Assembly: GCA_033063855.1 (NCBI GenBank)
Contig: CP093829.1
Span: 7,574,243-7,638,242, forward strand
DNA length: 64,000 nt
Origin: Smittia aterrima
Taxonomy: Eukaryota; Arthropoda; Insecta; Diptera; Chironomidae
Direction of reading: 5' to 3'
Below the pieces are notes generated by a model. The model did no database searches. It was not told where the DNA came from and was given only the letters and a program-made list of their open reading frames with translations. Below, one piece after another: positions 14,092 through 26,577 of the stretch (positions are counted from its first letter, which is position 1; every line of letters begins with the position of its first letter). A program made the position numbers and the translations under genes.

Positions 14092-17000
14092 CTTTAGGCT
14101 GAAGAAATGAAAATGAACTAAGGGCGACCAATAAAAAAGATTTGTCGAAACAAAAACATGCTTGATTGATCAGCAACATTTGTTATTAAATATTTAAATC
14201 GACTTTTTTATTTCTGAAGAAGAGAAAGAGGCGTCGATCGTGTATTAACATTAAAAACATGAAAAACACTCCTCACTCAGGTCTATGGAACTCCAAGCAC
14301 TTGAATCACTTCCCAAATTTTCTGTTCCTATCTGAAATTCAACTCAAATCCTCAGACTAGCACCCCAACCCAAAATAATCATTTGGTTTGAGCAGACTCT
14401 GCTGAATATGATGTTCTGTCCCTCGTCATCGTACAAATGCTGCGACATGCTGTTTAATTGCTCGATCCAATTTATTTTTTGCACATAACAGAGATCTGTA
14501 TACATAGATGGAAATGCAATCTGTAATAAAATCATTAAATTAAATGACATAATAATTAAAACATGTGTAGCTGAGCTATATTGAAGTTGCTGAAAAACGT
14601 TGTCTCTGTTCGGCAAATAATGAACAACACAGTCTCGATGACATGTCATAAAATTGCGCATGAAACAAGTTGGAGCGCAAGTGGGGATTTGTCATTGGGA
14701 CGAGTTTACCTTCAAGTCCTCATTTCTCACTCCCTTGTAATTAAATATTTTCTTTCGTATGAATATTTTCTTTTTCGTGCAGTAAAAATTTCCATTTATC
14801 ATTCTCCAAACATGAGCAGAGAAAGGGGGGAGAAGGCCAAAATAATAACGTTTCGTTAATTTCGTGTTTGCTCGCAAATTGAATACTCTTCAGAAAGAAA
14901 TGTTTGCTCATGTTTATGCCAAAATCCGGAGAATGAGTAAAAAACTCGAATCAAGACATAAATTGAAAATTATATCTCGCAAATGTTTTTATTACAATAA
15001 ATTACATATTTATTTTGTTTTTCTCTCTCACTGTTCTCTTCATCGTCGTTGTTGAGCCAGTCAGAAAAATATGAAATTAAAATTCTTGTTTCGGCTATGG
15101 TGGGATGATGAACGAGTGTTGTAGTTTTTATCCGTTTGCTGTAATGTGTTGCATACACTTGTTTACTTGGCACACAATGAGACGCTCGTTCTCTCCCCTT
15201 CCTACCTCAGCTTTTCCTCTTTTTCCTGTCAAAATTTATTAGTCCATGAGGGAGCAAGTTGTGTGTGCAACAAAAGTTGCTGTGTGAACTGCCAAAAAAA
15301 AAAGGAGAGAAGAGAAAAAGAGTTTTAAAGGATCGAACTAAGTGGAGGGTTTTACTATTCTCCTTCTATCAAAGTCACTTCCTTCTTTCTTATAAAAGTC
15401 CCTAAAAAAACCTCTGCCGGGTTGGAAAAATTGCATTGGAATAAACACCGAAAATTTATGTTTTCCAAAATACAATTTTTCTTATTTTTTCCCCCCGTCT
15501 GCCAAGTGAAATGCTGTGCCTATGATATGCCCTGTTGTGTACATTTTCTGGTTACAAGCAACAACTAAACTTTCTCGTGCATTATAGTTGCTCTTTGGAA
15601 GCTCTGCCAAAAACAAAACAAAATTGAAGGGAGCAGGGAAAAAAAATGTTGAAAAATAACTCAATGTTCATGAGTACAAGAAGCGACATTCTCGTTTTTA
15701 TGGCGAAAGTGGATGGAAATCACTTTGCATTCTATTTATGCTCCGGAAAAAAGACTGTTCACAACAGATTATTTGATTACATGGTTTCCACATTCGAATC
15801 CTTGATTCGCCTTCTCTCTCTCTCGCTCTTGATATCGAAGGCAGTTCGTGGCACGTAAAGACCGAATTTCATAAAATACAGATTAAGCCCAATACCCTCT
15901 GTCGCTCCCTGGGCTCCCCTTCACCGCCACTTTAGAACTTTCTCGTCTGCTCCATAGAAGAAGAATCGAAGGAAAGAAAAGACGATAATAGCTCAATGCA
16001 CACATGGTAGAGAAATAAAATGATTTTAAAAGCGTTTTAAGCGCTCCTCTGCTACTCGCTATAATAATTTTATGATTTTGAATAATGCAAAGTGGTGAGA
16101 CAGCATTTGATTGACAGCAGAGCACACACAAATTCGATCCGTTAAATTGAGATTTTCACGGGCTGAACTTTAAAGCTTCTTCTTCTTCTCACACTTCGCG
16201 TGGGTTTAAAATGAATTGAATATTTCCTTTCTTCTCATCATTTTCATGAAATATCTCGACAAAAACGTTTTGAACGGTTGCCAACTAAGGTTTAATAGAA
16301 ATTTTGATAGGAAATACCGTTTTTCAGACGATAGAAGCTGCGAAAGCCACGATGCATTGAAAATAAATGATATATGAATGCATGAGCCTATGCTTCGAGC
16401 TTCAAAGCTTTTGTTAAGCTTTTACTCAAGCGAAAACCCATTTCATAATTTCTCCCAGCGTGCAAGCAACCTCCATTCAAGCCTGAGCATTGCAGAAGCA
16501 TCTGAACATGTCGGAAATGCTCTCAAACTGGGTCATGATATCCCATGGAAATAAAAAGATTCTGAAAAATATATTAAACGGGAAATATTTTCCCGCCGAA
16601 GCATGAGCGAACTGAGCAGAATTATATTCCCATCATTTACACAAAAATGCATTAAACTAAAATACAATAAAGTTTTTTTTTTCCTTTTCTGCTTACACAA
16701 GTCCCATAAAAAAGCTTCTTTCATGCTTGTTCTCTCTCTCAACGATCAAAAACCTTATTAAAAATTTAAGGACTTGTAACGTTATGGAAACGATGCGATG
16801 TCTGATGTTTGATAAATGTGTCGACAAAAACAAACCGGGACAGTCAATCAACCCATACATAATTCAATTGCACTATAATGGATAGAGCAGAAACTAAAAA
16901 ACGAAGGGAAAATCGATAGCTGGAAGCAACTCTAAGTTTATTGACCACTATCGTGCGACAATATTACGAAGGAAAGTCTTCAATCATTTCCCAGCTGCGA

Positions 17001-20000
17001 TGGGAGCTCTTCTTTGCTTTCTCGAAATAAATAAAAAAGGTGATGGCGAGAAAGTTGGCGTAGTTTGTTTACTAGAAGTTTGGTTGTGCTACCCGAATAA
17101 TCTCCCGAGAGTTGCGGGTGACTTAATGTATTTGTACTTTCACCTTCCACTTGCTCAACAAAAGGAGACCACGATTCTATCAAGACACAAACAATAAACA
17201 TTGTGAGATAGAAAGTTTGTCGTTTCTTTCTTTTTTTATATATATTTTTAACACACAGCAAAAGCAGCAGCAGCAGCAACGCTTTGCTCGAGCCAACATC
17301 AACGGCTGGGAAATTTTCAATCTCTCCTCTTGGGAGTTTGGTGTGGCATAATAGGAAAAGTTTCTTCTCGGCACGTACCAAGCACAGCTGAATCAAACGA
17401 ACGCTTCTGCTGCTCGAAGAGACAGAAAATTAAAAGTAAATTATGAAAGAAATCAATTTGTAGTGAGAGATACACATGTGATGTACATCACATTAATGCT
17501 CAATTTAGAATCATCGCCATAAGCTGTTCGCACTCGTGCTCTCTTCATATCTATCGCTTCGGAAATTGAAACAGTTTAAAGTGTTTTTTTTTTTCAAGTA
17601 TCACTTCGTCGTCGTCGATGTCGTTGGACAGAGTGGAGAGAATAATCTCAAGGGTCCAATCACACGGATCGATTTTTCTTAATTTCTGAAGGGAAATGAA
17701 AGTCCTTGCAAGACTCCACTAATCATCGTTGACTCTCTACCCTCTTATTCGAACTCGACATTTCAACCCAGCCAAACCAATTAATTTTTCACTTCACTCT
17801 CCTCTCGTTCGAACCGAGGTAGTTGGTGAGCTCCCTTCTCCCTTCGTACTTTATGGTTTTACAAAGTCTTTGTCCTTTCATTTGATGGCTGAGTGAAAGC
17901 GATAAATGAAACTTCTCGTTACGCTATAGAAAGAAAAACTTCGAGCGGCCTTAATACAAAATCAATTACGAGCATATTACTTTAAGGCGCTGAACGAAAA
18001 ATTTCAAAGACCAAACGACGCGTGGGTGGAATTTATTGCTTCCGAGTTGTGTAACGAGAAATGAGAACAAGCGAAGGTTTGCCAATTAATCAAAAATTCC
18101 CTTCTTTCTTTTACTAGAAGACATTGCTAGAGTCCAATATATTACTCGAAATTAAAAAGGCAACAATTTCTCTTTATTTCTCGGATGAGATCCCGTTTCA
18201 TGAAAAATATAAAAAAAGAGAAAAACCTTTTCAACACGAGATGAATGAGGCTCAGACTCTCAGTCAACGAGCAACTTCTGGTCCTTTGTCTTCTATTTCT
18301 TTTTTTTATCAAAAGAGAAATGCTTGCAAATCAGTTTCATTAGGGCGAGCTAACTAAGCGAAATCTTAAGAATAAACTACAAACACTTGATCGGTGAAAT
18401 TTTCCAAAGGTTTCGTTTGCCTCATTATTTATTCTCTCGTCTTCGTATAAACTTGACCGTAAATCATTATTTTTTCTTTGCTTTATCTCAAGATAACTTC
18501 ATGCTATCCTCTCCACGAGCATCATAAGAAACATTTCATCAAATTTCGCAATCACTCAATTCTGAACTGTCATCGCATTCTGTCCTATCTTAAATCGCTG
18601 CCATTGTCTCTCTTATTTTTCTCATCTCGTTTCTACGATCTCGCCATTTCATGTTTTTATTTTATTAGAGTGCTTTAAGATTTCTTTCTTGTTCTTCATA
18701 AATTTCTTTCCCTTCTCTCGTCGTCGGGAAGAAAATTCCTCGTCCGAAGTTTGTGATGAGAAATATTTCGGTGTTTGCGATTTAAAATGTTTGGAAGGAT
18801 CAAATTTAGTTTTACGACTGTCACAATTTTGTAAGAAGAGTGAAAAGAAGAAGCAATTACAAGTCTTCATTATCCGTAGATTGTAAATTTAACTCTCAAC
18901 ATTGTCTAAGAGAATAATTTGAGTTGTAAATTGTGAGGCTTAGTTTTCCAAGTTCTAGACGAAAATTTATTTTGAGTTTGATGACCTTTCTGTCACTTTT
19001 CTTTTCTTCATTTACAAAACTTGTCTCGAGTTCTTGCTTCTTTTGTTGAATGCGCTCTTATCGCTTTGTTGGGAATCTTTCTAAGTTCAGAAACTTTTTT
19101 TTCTTTGCTATTTTTCCATGATTGCTTCAGCTTTAATGGATTAAAGAAATTGCGAAGATTCTCGAGATCGAGGAGAGTTTTATAAACTTCCGATGAGTTT
19201 ATTGAAAAAGTAGAACGAAGGAAGAGTAAATTTAGAGCTAAATCCATTACAGAAAGTGCAGTGTGAAGTTAATCTCACGACCCATGTGCTTAGATCGTTT
19301 CTGCAACTTCTGCAAGAAAGAGCTTTACAGTTTGAACTTAAAATTCCTCTTCAAACTTTCTATTGTCCTCAGTTGGAAGTTAAATCACCAACGAGCAGAT
19401 TATTGCGGCTGAGCTCACGCAGTCGTTCACATTGTGCGAGCATTTCCATTGCGAACTTTCGACAACATTTGTCGACTCATTTCCACATTTGTGAAAGCGA
19501 TTTTTAAATTTTGCATGTGCAATTGAATCAAAGGATTTTCCTTGTGCAAGTTTGTTACCATTATCATTCAACAATGTACGAAGCAGAAGCATCAGTAGCG
19601 ATTTTTTTTACAGCCTCCATTGGGAGTTGACGTTGATGCAATGCATGCGGGGGCTGAGAGAATGAGATTGCAACTAATGTCGAACGATGGTTGAATGTGA
19701 TGTTGAATTTGAAAATGCAGTTTTCATCTCTCGTTCATTTTTTCCACGTTCGCCAATGTCGGTGGTGGTTGTGCAGTCCTTGCTGGAGCTGTTTTGTTTT
19801 CTGTTTGTGGGCTGAAGCGGGAATTCATCTGGTTTTACATGAAAATCGCATTTTCTCCTCAACCCTTGAACATCAAAATATTTTACTAGCACAGAGACGA
19901 AATTGAGAATCATCATGTGCAATGCATTTGCTTAGTTAAGCTTTTTGGGTTGACTATTAAAGTTATAGAAATTCGTGAAGACTTTAAAATATTTATTTCG

Positions 20001-22226
20001 AATTTCCATTCTAGTCACCCAACGACCGCAGCTGCAGGCACTGGTTCGCTACATATTTTCACAGAGAGATCTCACACAGATTGCATTTTTGCCCGAAACT
20101 CATTCTTTCGCCATTCAAATCATCCATTTTTAAAAAATCTCAAACAGGAATTACACTGAAAACAAATTTAACATGACGATCTGGAACGAGCCAACAGCAG
20201 CGGCAACGGCAAAGCGTTTTCACACAGTTACATTCAAATTGAATTCATTCATTTCTGTCTGCTCCCGAGATGGAATTTTTATTTTATTTTATTGCTCAGG
20301 CAGCGGCTTCGCTTCACGTTAACATTATTTAACAAAGCCAAATTATAATTCGTTGCCATTGAAATATTTCTTTTCATCGCAACGTTCTATGACATTTCTT
20401 TGTAAGGGCTGTTAATGTCGCAACTAATTCCCATAATAGAGTGAGAGTCAGATGGAAATTGCTTCTGCAAATTTTCATTAGTTGCAGGCACTTTTCGTTA
20501 AAAGCTTCGCGAATGATGAAAAAAAAAGAAACACAAACGTTGTTTGCATGAGGCAACGTACAAATAAATCTTTCGTTGCTTTCCACTCTCGTGTTCACAT
20601 TCTAAAACTATGAGAACCATTTTCCGCGCCAGCAAAGCCTGCCGTTGCTTGCCACAGTTGTTTGCGTAAATGCGGCTTTGAGCTGATTTTTCGACTCTAA
20701 TAATTGCTTAACGTGGTCTGTACTCTGCCGCTTAACAAACGAGTTTGTACATACACACAACAAACATCAATGCCGAAGTTGGAAGTTTACAGAAAAGCAG
20801 CCTACGAGTTTGTGCTACTAAATATCAAGCCGGATCGCACCTTCATCGGAGAAATTACAAAAAAATATATTTCAACGGGTTTTTCTATCACTGAGCCTCG
20901 CCCAACCATCGTCTAAACATAAAATTTAATTATTTAATTTGTGAAACGCACAAGGGAGAAAGCCTTTTTCGAGCCGCATAAACAAATGAGCAAACCGCGA
21001 GCCAATAAAACCGCTAGGAACTGTTGAAAGCTATAATGATATCAGCACGGCATGAAATTTTATGCGCCGTTCTTCGTGATCTCCCTCAACGGGGTTGCTT
21101 CTGATACAATGGCGAAAGTTTATTGGTGTAAAAGCTCTTTGAAATATTAAAATAAAGTTGACTGATTCCCTCATTGAACTGTTAACCTGTTGAGCAATGT
21201 CCATCGATTGAGATTGATTTTCAATAAAAAATAATAATAATTTAAATTTGCTCAATGAGTTTTCTTTTATTTCGGTGACCTCATTCGGTCGACATCTGAC
21301 AGCGAGAGGCTTTCGGGAAAGCGCACGATAAAACGCGACGACATTAATATCAACCGCAAATAGACGTTAATTCATGACAAGATATTAACATTCTGCGCTG
21401 GCAAGCAAGATAGGTAAATCAGGAAGAAATGACATAATTTCATGAATGTTAAGCTTTTATGGAAATTTTTCTGCCTTTTCCGCCTTTTTCTCGCTTTCTC
21501 GTGTTTCAGCATCAATGAACTTCAACGTAGAGTTCATTTTTAATAAAATTCCTTCGATCGAATATTTCGCAATGACTCGTGCATAAATAATGTTAATCAG
21601 AGTCAGTTCTCGGGATGGAAATTCTCGCTCGCAAAGTATTGTGCGTTGAATACTTGAAACGTTTATCGTCATCACTCATTTCAATCCCCTCGAGAATGCA
21701 TTGGAGGAGAGAAAAAAATTCAATATAATTTTTCGCACGACTCTTAATTAAAAAAGGGCAAAGCAGCGACAGCTTCATTGAAATTATTTTTATTCATCCA
21801 TCGTCTCATTAAAATGATCTCAGTTGGGGAAAAAAAATTATAATTATCGACATTAAACCTGATAGAGGAGTGTGAAGTGACTTTACAGGAGATTGAGTTT
21901 CTCAGTCTTTCAAAAGAACTTTAGTGAGAATAACCGTTGAACAGAAATTTGAAAATCTGCTAAAAAAGCTTTCGTGAACAACTTACAAAGGTTCAGAGAG
22001 GTTCAAGTTACAAAGGTTTATTATTTTCCGAATCAAAATTTTATTTCCTAAGATATTTTCTGTCATTCGTCAAGTAAACACTTTAATTACGACCTCACGA
22101 TATAATAAATTAATTAAGTATCAAGGTAAGTCATCAATTAACATAAATTCACCAATTTCATTAAATGATTAAATACGTTTTCGCTTTAATTTGTAGAAAG
22201 GAATCTGAAAAACAACAAAATTCAAG
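14092..22226. other. Intergenic stretch, no supported gene
   Basis: About 8 kb between the ionotropic receptor and CIR1 genes. Open frames are short and unlike any family I recognise. A short CAG/CAA run lies at about 17261-17280. A possible minus-strand terminal exon (14520-14344) is discussed under findings. The last ~100 bases contain what looks like a 5' UTR intron of the CIR1-like gene (22126-22196, GTAAGT...TTTGTAG). Confidence 0.45.
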
Positions 22227-23267
22227 ATGGGAAAAGGTTTCAACAATTATATGTCGAAGAAGTTCTTCCATCCAGCTTCGAGAGACAATTTGAAACGAGT
22301 GTGGATGGCCGAGCAGCAAGAGGAAGCTTACAAGAAGAAACAGGAAGAGTTACGAGCTCAGTATGAGAAAGAGCAAAATCTTCACGAAAACAAAGCTATG
22401 CTCAGTAAAGACTCCAAGGACAAACTTGCATTAAACTTCATGTACGAACCACCTCCTGGCATTAAGAAGGAACGTGAGAAGGAATCAGATGAGCCAGAAT
22501 ACAAATTCGAATGGCAACGCAAGTACAACGCGCCGAGAGAAAGTTACTGCAAAGGAGACACAGAAATTCGTGATCAGCCTTTCGGTATTCAAGTGAGAAA
22601 CGTTCGATGTATCAAGTGTCACAAGTTTGGACACATCAACACTGATAAGGAGTGCGCAATGTTCAGTCTTTCGATGAGTGAAGCAAAGAAAATTCATTCC
22701 GAGCAAGAAGCTAATCAACTCCTCGCCAATGGAAAAGGAATTGAAGAGCAATTGAAGGAAGGAATGAAAGACGATGGATTAGCCCTCAAGAGAAATGCTC
22801 TTAGTCTTGAACAGCAGCAAGGAAGTCGCCATAAATTGATTCCAGAAGATGAAGACGAAGGAGAAAAAAAACCTGAAATTGAGTTCTTGAAAGGTTTGAG
22901 TAAGAAACAGAAGAAAGAACTCCTGAAGCGACTTGAGACTATTGAAAAGAAACATTTGAAGAAAAAGAAGGAATCGCGAAGAAGATCGTCATCTGAAGAG
23001 CCATCATCATCCAGCAAAAAGAAATCAAAGAAGAAGAAACGTGACTCAAGTAGCAGCGATGAAGATGACAGAAGAAAGTCCAAGAAATCTGATAAGCATA
23101 AGCGCGACGAGAGAAGCAGGAAAGATAGCGATCGAGAAAGGCCCAGAGAGGAAAAAAGACGTCGTAGTCGTTCCCGAGACAGATCTCAAGAAGAAAGAAA
23201 ACCCCGAAGTCGTTCTTATGACAGATCCGAGAGAAGAAATCGCAGTCGATCTCGTGATAGGCGATGA
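22227..23267 (+). CDS. CIR1: CBF1-interacting corepressor (CIR1) homolog
   Basis: A 346-residue single-exon protein. The first ~75 residues match the Cir_N domain: GKGFNNYMSKKFFHPAS, then a WMAEQ helix and a basic coiled coil, then LNFMYEPPPG. A conserved block follows with a zinc knuckle of form C-x2-C-x4-H-x6-C (C128, C131, H136, C143), then a low-complexity tail rich in Lys, Ser and RS dipeptides (about 225-346). In vertebrates CIR1 bridges the Notch-pathway DNA-binding factor CBF1/Su(H) to histone deacetylase corepressors, and it is also found with splicing factors. The RS-like tail fits nuclear speckle location. A likely 71-bp intron (22126-22196) sits in the 5' UTR, just ahead of the start. 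A poly(A) signal AATAAA lies near 23337. The Ctu2 gene starts 175 bp after the stop, so the two are tightly packed in the same direction. Confidence 0.9.
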   Translation: MGKGFNNYMSKKFFHPASRDNLKRVWMAEQQEEAYKKKQEELRAQYEKEQNLHENKAMLSKDSKDKLALNFMYEPPPGIKKEREKESDEPEYKFEWQRKYNAPRESYCKGDTEIRDQPFGIQVRNVRCIKCHKFGHINTDKECAMFSLSMSEAKKIHSEQEANQLLANGKGIEEQLKEGMKDDGLALKRNALSLEQQQGSRHKLIPEDEDEGEKKPEIEFLKGLSKKQKKELLKRLETIEKKHLKKKKESRRRSSSEEPSSSSKKKSKKKKRDSSSSDEDDRRKSKKSDKHKRDERSRKDSDRERPREEKRRRSRSRDRSQEERKPRSRSYDRSERRNRSRSRDRR

Positions 23268-23442
23268 ATGTAGAGTATCATCAATATTCTTACTCTTAAT
23301 TTTAAAAGAAGATATTTTTGTAACGAAAAATGATTTAAATAAAAATATGCAGAGCGCTCTTGATATTTCAATTTTAAGTTTTCTTTACTTGTCGAATAAC
23401 AACAAACGTGCTGAAACTTAAATTACAATTTATCTTGAAATA

Positions 23443-24729
23443 ATGTGTAGCATAGTTGAAGATGATTTTGGCGACGATGGTGGAGCTCATGCCATGACTG
23501 AGAATGTGAAATTGGAGGAGTCAGAAGTTTGTAAGAAGTGCAAGGAGTCGAAAAGTGTTGTGAAATCAATGTGTCACAATTGTTTCACTGCAAAAATCAG
23601 CCACAAGTTCAGAGCAACACTAGGATCAACAAAGATCGTTCGTCGTCACTCAAATGTCCTCCTGGACTTCACAGGAAGTCAAGCAAACGTTTGTCTTCTT
23701 GAGATGATTAGATTTTCTTTCGAACAAGAATCCCACAAGAGACTTTGCTTTGACTTGGAAGTCGTTTTCATCGACGAGAATTCTGTAAGAAAAGATGGTC
23801 AAGATCCACTCAAGAGATTCGAGAAGCTTCAGGAAGTGAATGTGGTGCTGAAGCAGTTTCCGAATTTCAAATGTTTCTACACTTCAATCGCGGGAACAGA
23901 CGATAATCTAAAGCTCGCTAGTGAGATGACTCTTGAAGATCTAACTGCCGTGATTGAAATGGAATCGAAGTTCTTAGCAAAATTCAATAAACTCTTGTCA
24001 CTCTCATCAAAGCAAGATTTACTCGCAATCACAAGGAACGATGTGCTTCGTCACGCAGCCACTTCACTAAAGTGTCAATACGTTTTCACTTCAGACAATT
24101 CAACGACTCTTGCTAATAGACTTCTAACGAATATGTCACTTGGAAGAGGAAGCTCCGCTGCATTTGATGTTGCATTTTGTGATGACAGAATAGAATCTTT
24201 GAAATTCGTTCGACCTCTGAAAGATGTCAACGAAGATGATGCCAAATGTTTCATCGAATTAGAAAATCTAAAATGTCTCGACAACGTTGAGTATGGAAGT
24301 GACCATGGACAATTCGCCAGCATTCAAAATCTAACTTCAAAGTTCATTAGCGACTTACAACAAAATTTCTCATCAACGGTTTCGACAGTTTACAGAACTT
24401 GCGGAAAGATTGCGAGTCTCGATGATGCTGAAGAAATCAGTGGAACAATCGACGATCGTTACATTCGAAACTTAAAAATCGATAACATCAAAAAACGTTG
24501 CTACATGTGCAAGAGCTATTTAGATTATCAAAACTCAGAAACACTCTTCGCAATCAACTTCTCACGAATTGTCTCTGAAGCAGCTGGAGCTGATGATCGT
24601 CTCAAAGCAATGTCATCAATCGAGGATAAACTTACTGAAGATAAAAGCGAAGCTAAAAAACATCTTTGTCACGGATGCCGAAACATTTTTATTGGACTCG
24701 ACGACGATGAACTGAAAGAAATTTTATAA
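23443..24729 (+). CDS. Ctu2: Cytoplasmic tRNA 2-thiolation protein 2
   Basis: A 428-residue single-exon protein of the Ctu2/Ncs2 family. With Ctu1 and the Urm1 sulfur carrier it thiolates the wobble uridine of cytosolic tRNA-Lys, -Glu and -Gln (mcm5s2U34). Visible hallmarks are an N-terminal CxxC pair (CKKC and CHNC), the HKFRATLG segment, the central pyrophosphatase-like fold, and C-terminal CYMC and CHGC pairs that may bind zinc. Length is typical of insect orthologs. Like other Ctu2 proteins it appears to lack an intact ATP-binding P-loop, so catalysis is expected to rest with Ctu1. The poly(A) signal AATAAA is at about 24737, eight bases after the stop. The last ~200 bases of this gene were copied twice downstream (26428-26577 and 29409-29547) when the neighbouring LRR-BTB gene duplicated. 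Confidence 0.93.
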   Translation: MCSIVEDDFGDDGGAHAMTENVKLEESEVCKKCKESKSVVKSMCHNCFTAKISHKFRATLGSTKIVRRHSNVLLDFTGSQANVCLLEMIRFSFEQESHKRLCFDLEVVFIDENSVRKDGQDPLKRFEKLQEVNVVLKQFPNFKCFYTSIAGTDDNLKLASEMTLEDLTAVIEMESKFLAKFNKLLSLSSKQDLLAITRNDVLRHAATSLKCQYVFTSDNSTTLANRLLTNMSLGRGSSAAFDVAFCDDRIESLKFVRPLKDVNEDDAKCFIELENLKCLDNVEYGSDHGQFASIQNLTSKFISDLQQNFSSTVSTVYRTCGKIASLDDAEEISGTIDDRYIRNLKIDNIKKRCYMCKSYLDYQNSETLFAINFSRIVSEAAGADDRLKAMSSIEDKLTEDKSEAKKHLCHGCRNIFIGLDDDELKEIL

Positions 24730-24741
24730 GAAGAAAAATAA

Positions 24742-25097
24742 AGTTGTTATTTCAATTTAAATTTATTTCACTTTCTTTTATTTGTGGGGTTGAATTCAGG
24801 TAGATAATCACTCTGAAACGTCAATAACTGTTTCACTTATAACCGCCTAGTTTGTCTCAAAAAGGACATCTTGCAGTGCAATAAACAAAAAAAGAGGCTG
24901 AACAATTCTCAGACGGAGATAAGATAATCTGCGGACAGGGCAATTTGTAACTAATTTAGTTTCCTATTAGAATCATAAAAATCTGTGTATAAAACACAGT
25001 TAGATTTCCCATAAGCACTCAGTTTCTAACTAGCATTCAAAGTGTAAGCCTCGTGTCTCTTTATTAAAAATCAAGAAAGTGTTCAACTTAATTCGAA
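24742..25097 (+). repeat. Promoter/5' UTR duplicated segment, copy 1
   Basis: The sequence between the Ctu2 poly(A) signal and the first LRR-BTB start recurs almost unchanged at 27585-27940. A shorter diverged copy is at 29557-29693. Only scattered substitutions and 1-base indels separate the two full copies, which points to recent duplication. This segment carries the core promoter listed separately. Confidence 0.9.
24988..25025 (+). promoter_or_regulatory. TATA box and initiator of LRR-BTB gene 1
   Basis: TATAAAA at 24988-24994 and a TCAGTT arthropod initiator at 25019-25024 place the A+1 at 25021, 33 bases after the start of the TATA box. This is textbook spacing. It implies a 5' UTR of about 77 bases. 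Confidence 0.75.
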
Positions 25098-26231
25098 ATG
25101 GAAATCAACTGTCAATTTGGAAACGTTTCATGGGTCTCAGGAAGTTTCTACACGTGCACAATAACCGAAGCAAACATTATCAAGAAGGGCCATGTCATTC
25201 AAGCATTTAAAGGGATTCATCAAGCCGGGAAAACAAACAAGGATGTCAAAGGAATTTGGTTCAGAGACGGAAAAATTAATCATTTTCCTCGAGGACTCAT
25301 CAAGCATTTTCCGAATTTAACAAGCATAGATTTATCAGATTGTCCCATCACGGAAATTTCTAGATTCGATTTGAAAGGACTCGAGGGTCTTTTTGGTATT
25401 TACATGGTAAATTGTCAATTAACTTCATTGCCCGATGATCTTTTGATCAAAATGCCAGAATTACGTCAAGTCTCTTTCCGAAGTAACAAAATCGAGTTCG
25501 CCTCATCAGAATTCATAAAACCATTGATCGGTCGACAAAATGTTATAGTGAACCTTCAACAAAACAAAAACATTGATGCTTTGTTTTCGCCTGGAGTAGC
25601 AGGATTCTTGAAATCACTCGATGAGTTAATGAAGCTAATTGATGAAAAATGTACGAAGCCTGCTCAGCCTGATTACGTAGACATGAATCCGAAAATCAAA
25701 GAGCTCTGGACTACGGGGAAATACTCAGATATCGCAATTATCGCCGGCGAGAAGAAATTCAAAGCTCATAAGACAATTTTAGCAATGCAAAGCGTCGTAT
25801 TCGCAAAAATCTTTGACGATCAACCTGAAGCGAATGAAATAAAAGTTCACGACTTTAGTTTAAACGCCGTTGAGGCTTTACTCAAGTTTATTTATACGAT
25901 CAGAGAACTCGATCATGGAAACGCGATGGAAAATTTTGAAATTGCTGAGAAGTTCAAAGTTCATGCAATGCAATCGATTTGCGAGGAAATTATGTGTCAC
26001 GAGCTTGATGACACGAATACGCTGGAATTTTTCCTGCTAGCTCATCGATTCAATTCTCAACAACTAAAAGAAGAGGCATTCTACATGATAAACAATACTT
26101 TTGAAAAAGAAATACCAAGAAACTTCATGGAAGATCCAGAAAAGATGAAAAAGTTGCTAGCAGCTCGACGAGTTTACGAAGAAAAGAGACGAGTTTATGA
26201 AGATATTCTCGCCGGCAAAGACGAAAAGTGA
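25098..26231 (+). CDS. LRR-BTB fusion protein, copy 1
   Basis: A 377-residue intronless protein. Residues 1-185 match, by my recollection, a leucine-rich-repeat family that is normally secreted in midges and mosquitoes: a Cys pair (C5, C19), a GIHQAGKTNKDV segment, then about four LRRs (FPNLTSIDLSDCPI, LTSLPDDLL, LRQVSFRSNKI). This copy has no signal peptide. Residues ~205-300 form a BTB/POZ domain (YSDIAIIAGEKKFKAHKTIL... KFIYT), followed by a BACK-like helical region. BTB domains dimerise and often recruit Cullin-3, so a substrate-adaptor role is possible but unproven. The tail ends with a single RRVYEEK unit before RRVYEDI. It is the tandem partner of the gene at 27941 and shares its promoter. 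Poly(A) signals lie just after the stop. Confidence 0.85.
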   Translation: MEINCQFGNVSWVSGSFYTCTITEANIIKKGHVIQAFKGIHQAGKTNKDVKGIWFRDGKINHFPRGLIKHFPNLTSIDLSDCPITEISRFDLKGLEGLFGIYMVNCQLTSLPDDLLIKMPELRQVSFRSNKIEFASSEFIKPLIGRQNVIVNLQQNKNIDALFSPGVAGFLKSLDELMKLIDEKCTKPAQPDYVDMNPKIKELWTTGKYSDIAIIAGEKKFKAHKTILAMQSVVFAKIFDDQPEANEIKVHDFSLNAVEALLKFIYTIRELDHGNAMENFEIAEKFKVHAMQSICEEIMCHELDDTNTLEFFLLAHRFNSQQLKEEAFYMINNTFEKEIPRNFMEDPEKMKKLLAARRVYEEKRRVYEDILAGKDEK

Positions 26232-26427
26232 AGATCCTCTAAAATCCAATTTTCTTTCATATTATAATTATAAATAAATATTTTATTATAATATATTATA
26301 TTTTCTTTCAAATAAATATTTATATCTGCAAATAAAGCAATCAATTTTCTCATACGTTATATTTTGTTTTAATCTTTGAAATTCATCAAAGTGTCGGATA
26401 AGAAGCATTTCGTTCCGAAATCAGGAA

Positions 26428-26577
26428 GAGCTCGAAAAGGCTCTTTGCTATCAACTTCTCACGAATCGTCTCTGAAGTAACTGGAGCTGATGATCGTCTC
26501 AAAGGGATGACATCAATCGAAGACAAACTAGATTAAGAAAAAAGCGAAGTTAAGAAACATCTTTATTACAGATTAGG
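26428..26577 (+). pseudogene. Ctu2 3'-end fossil, copy a
   Basis: This stretch matches the end of Ctu2 (about 24530-24680), including the segments ATCAACTTCTCACGAAT and GGAGCTGATGATCGTCTC. It carries substitutions and small indels that break the reading frame, including an in-frame stop-like TAA near 26534. It has no start and no promoter. It lies directly after the 3' flank of LRR-BTB copy 1, marking the left end of the second duplication unit. Similarity stops near 26577, where an unrelated ~1 kb insert begins. Confidence 0.85.

Noticed and set aside
21812..21824. Minus-strand TGAGATCATTTT matches the first 12 bases of the bantam microRNA
   Set aside because: The match stops after 12 bases, the rest of the mature sequence is absent, and I see no flanking hairpin. 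Probably chance.
22485..23083. Long minus-strand frames across the CIR1-like gene
   Set aside because: Mirror images of the Lys/Ser/Arg-rich coding strand (Phe/Ser/Leu runs); no independent support.
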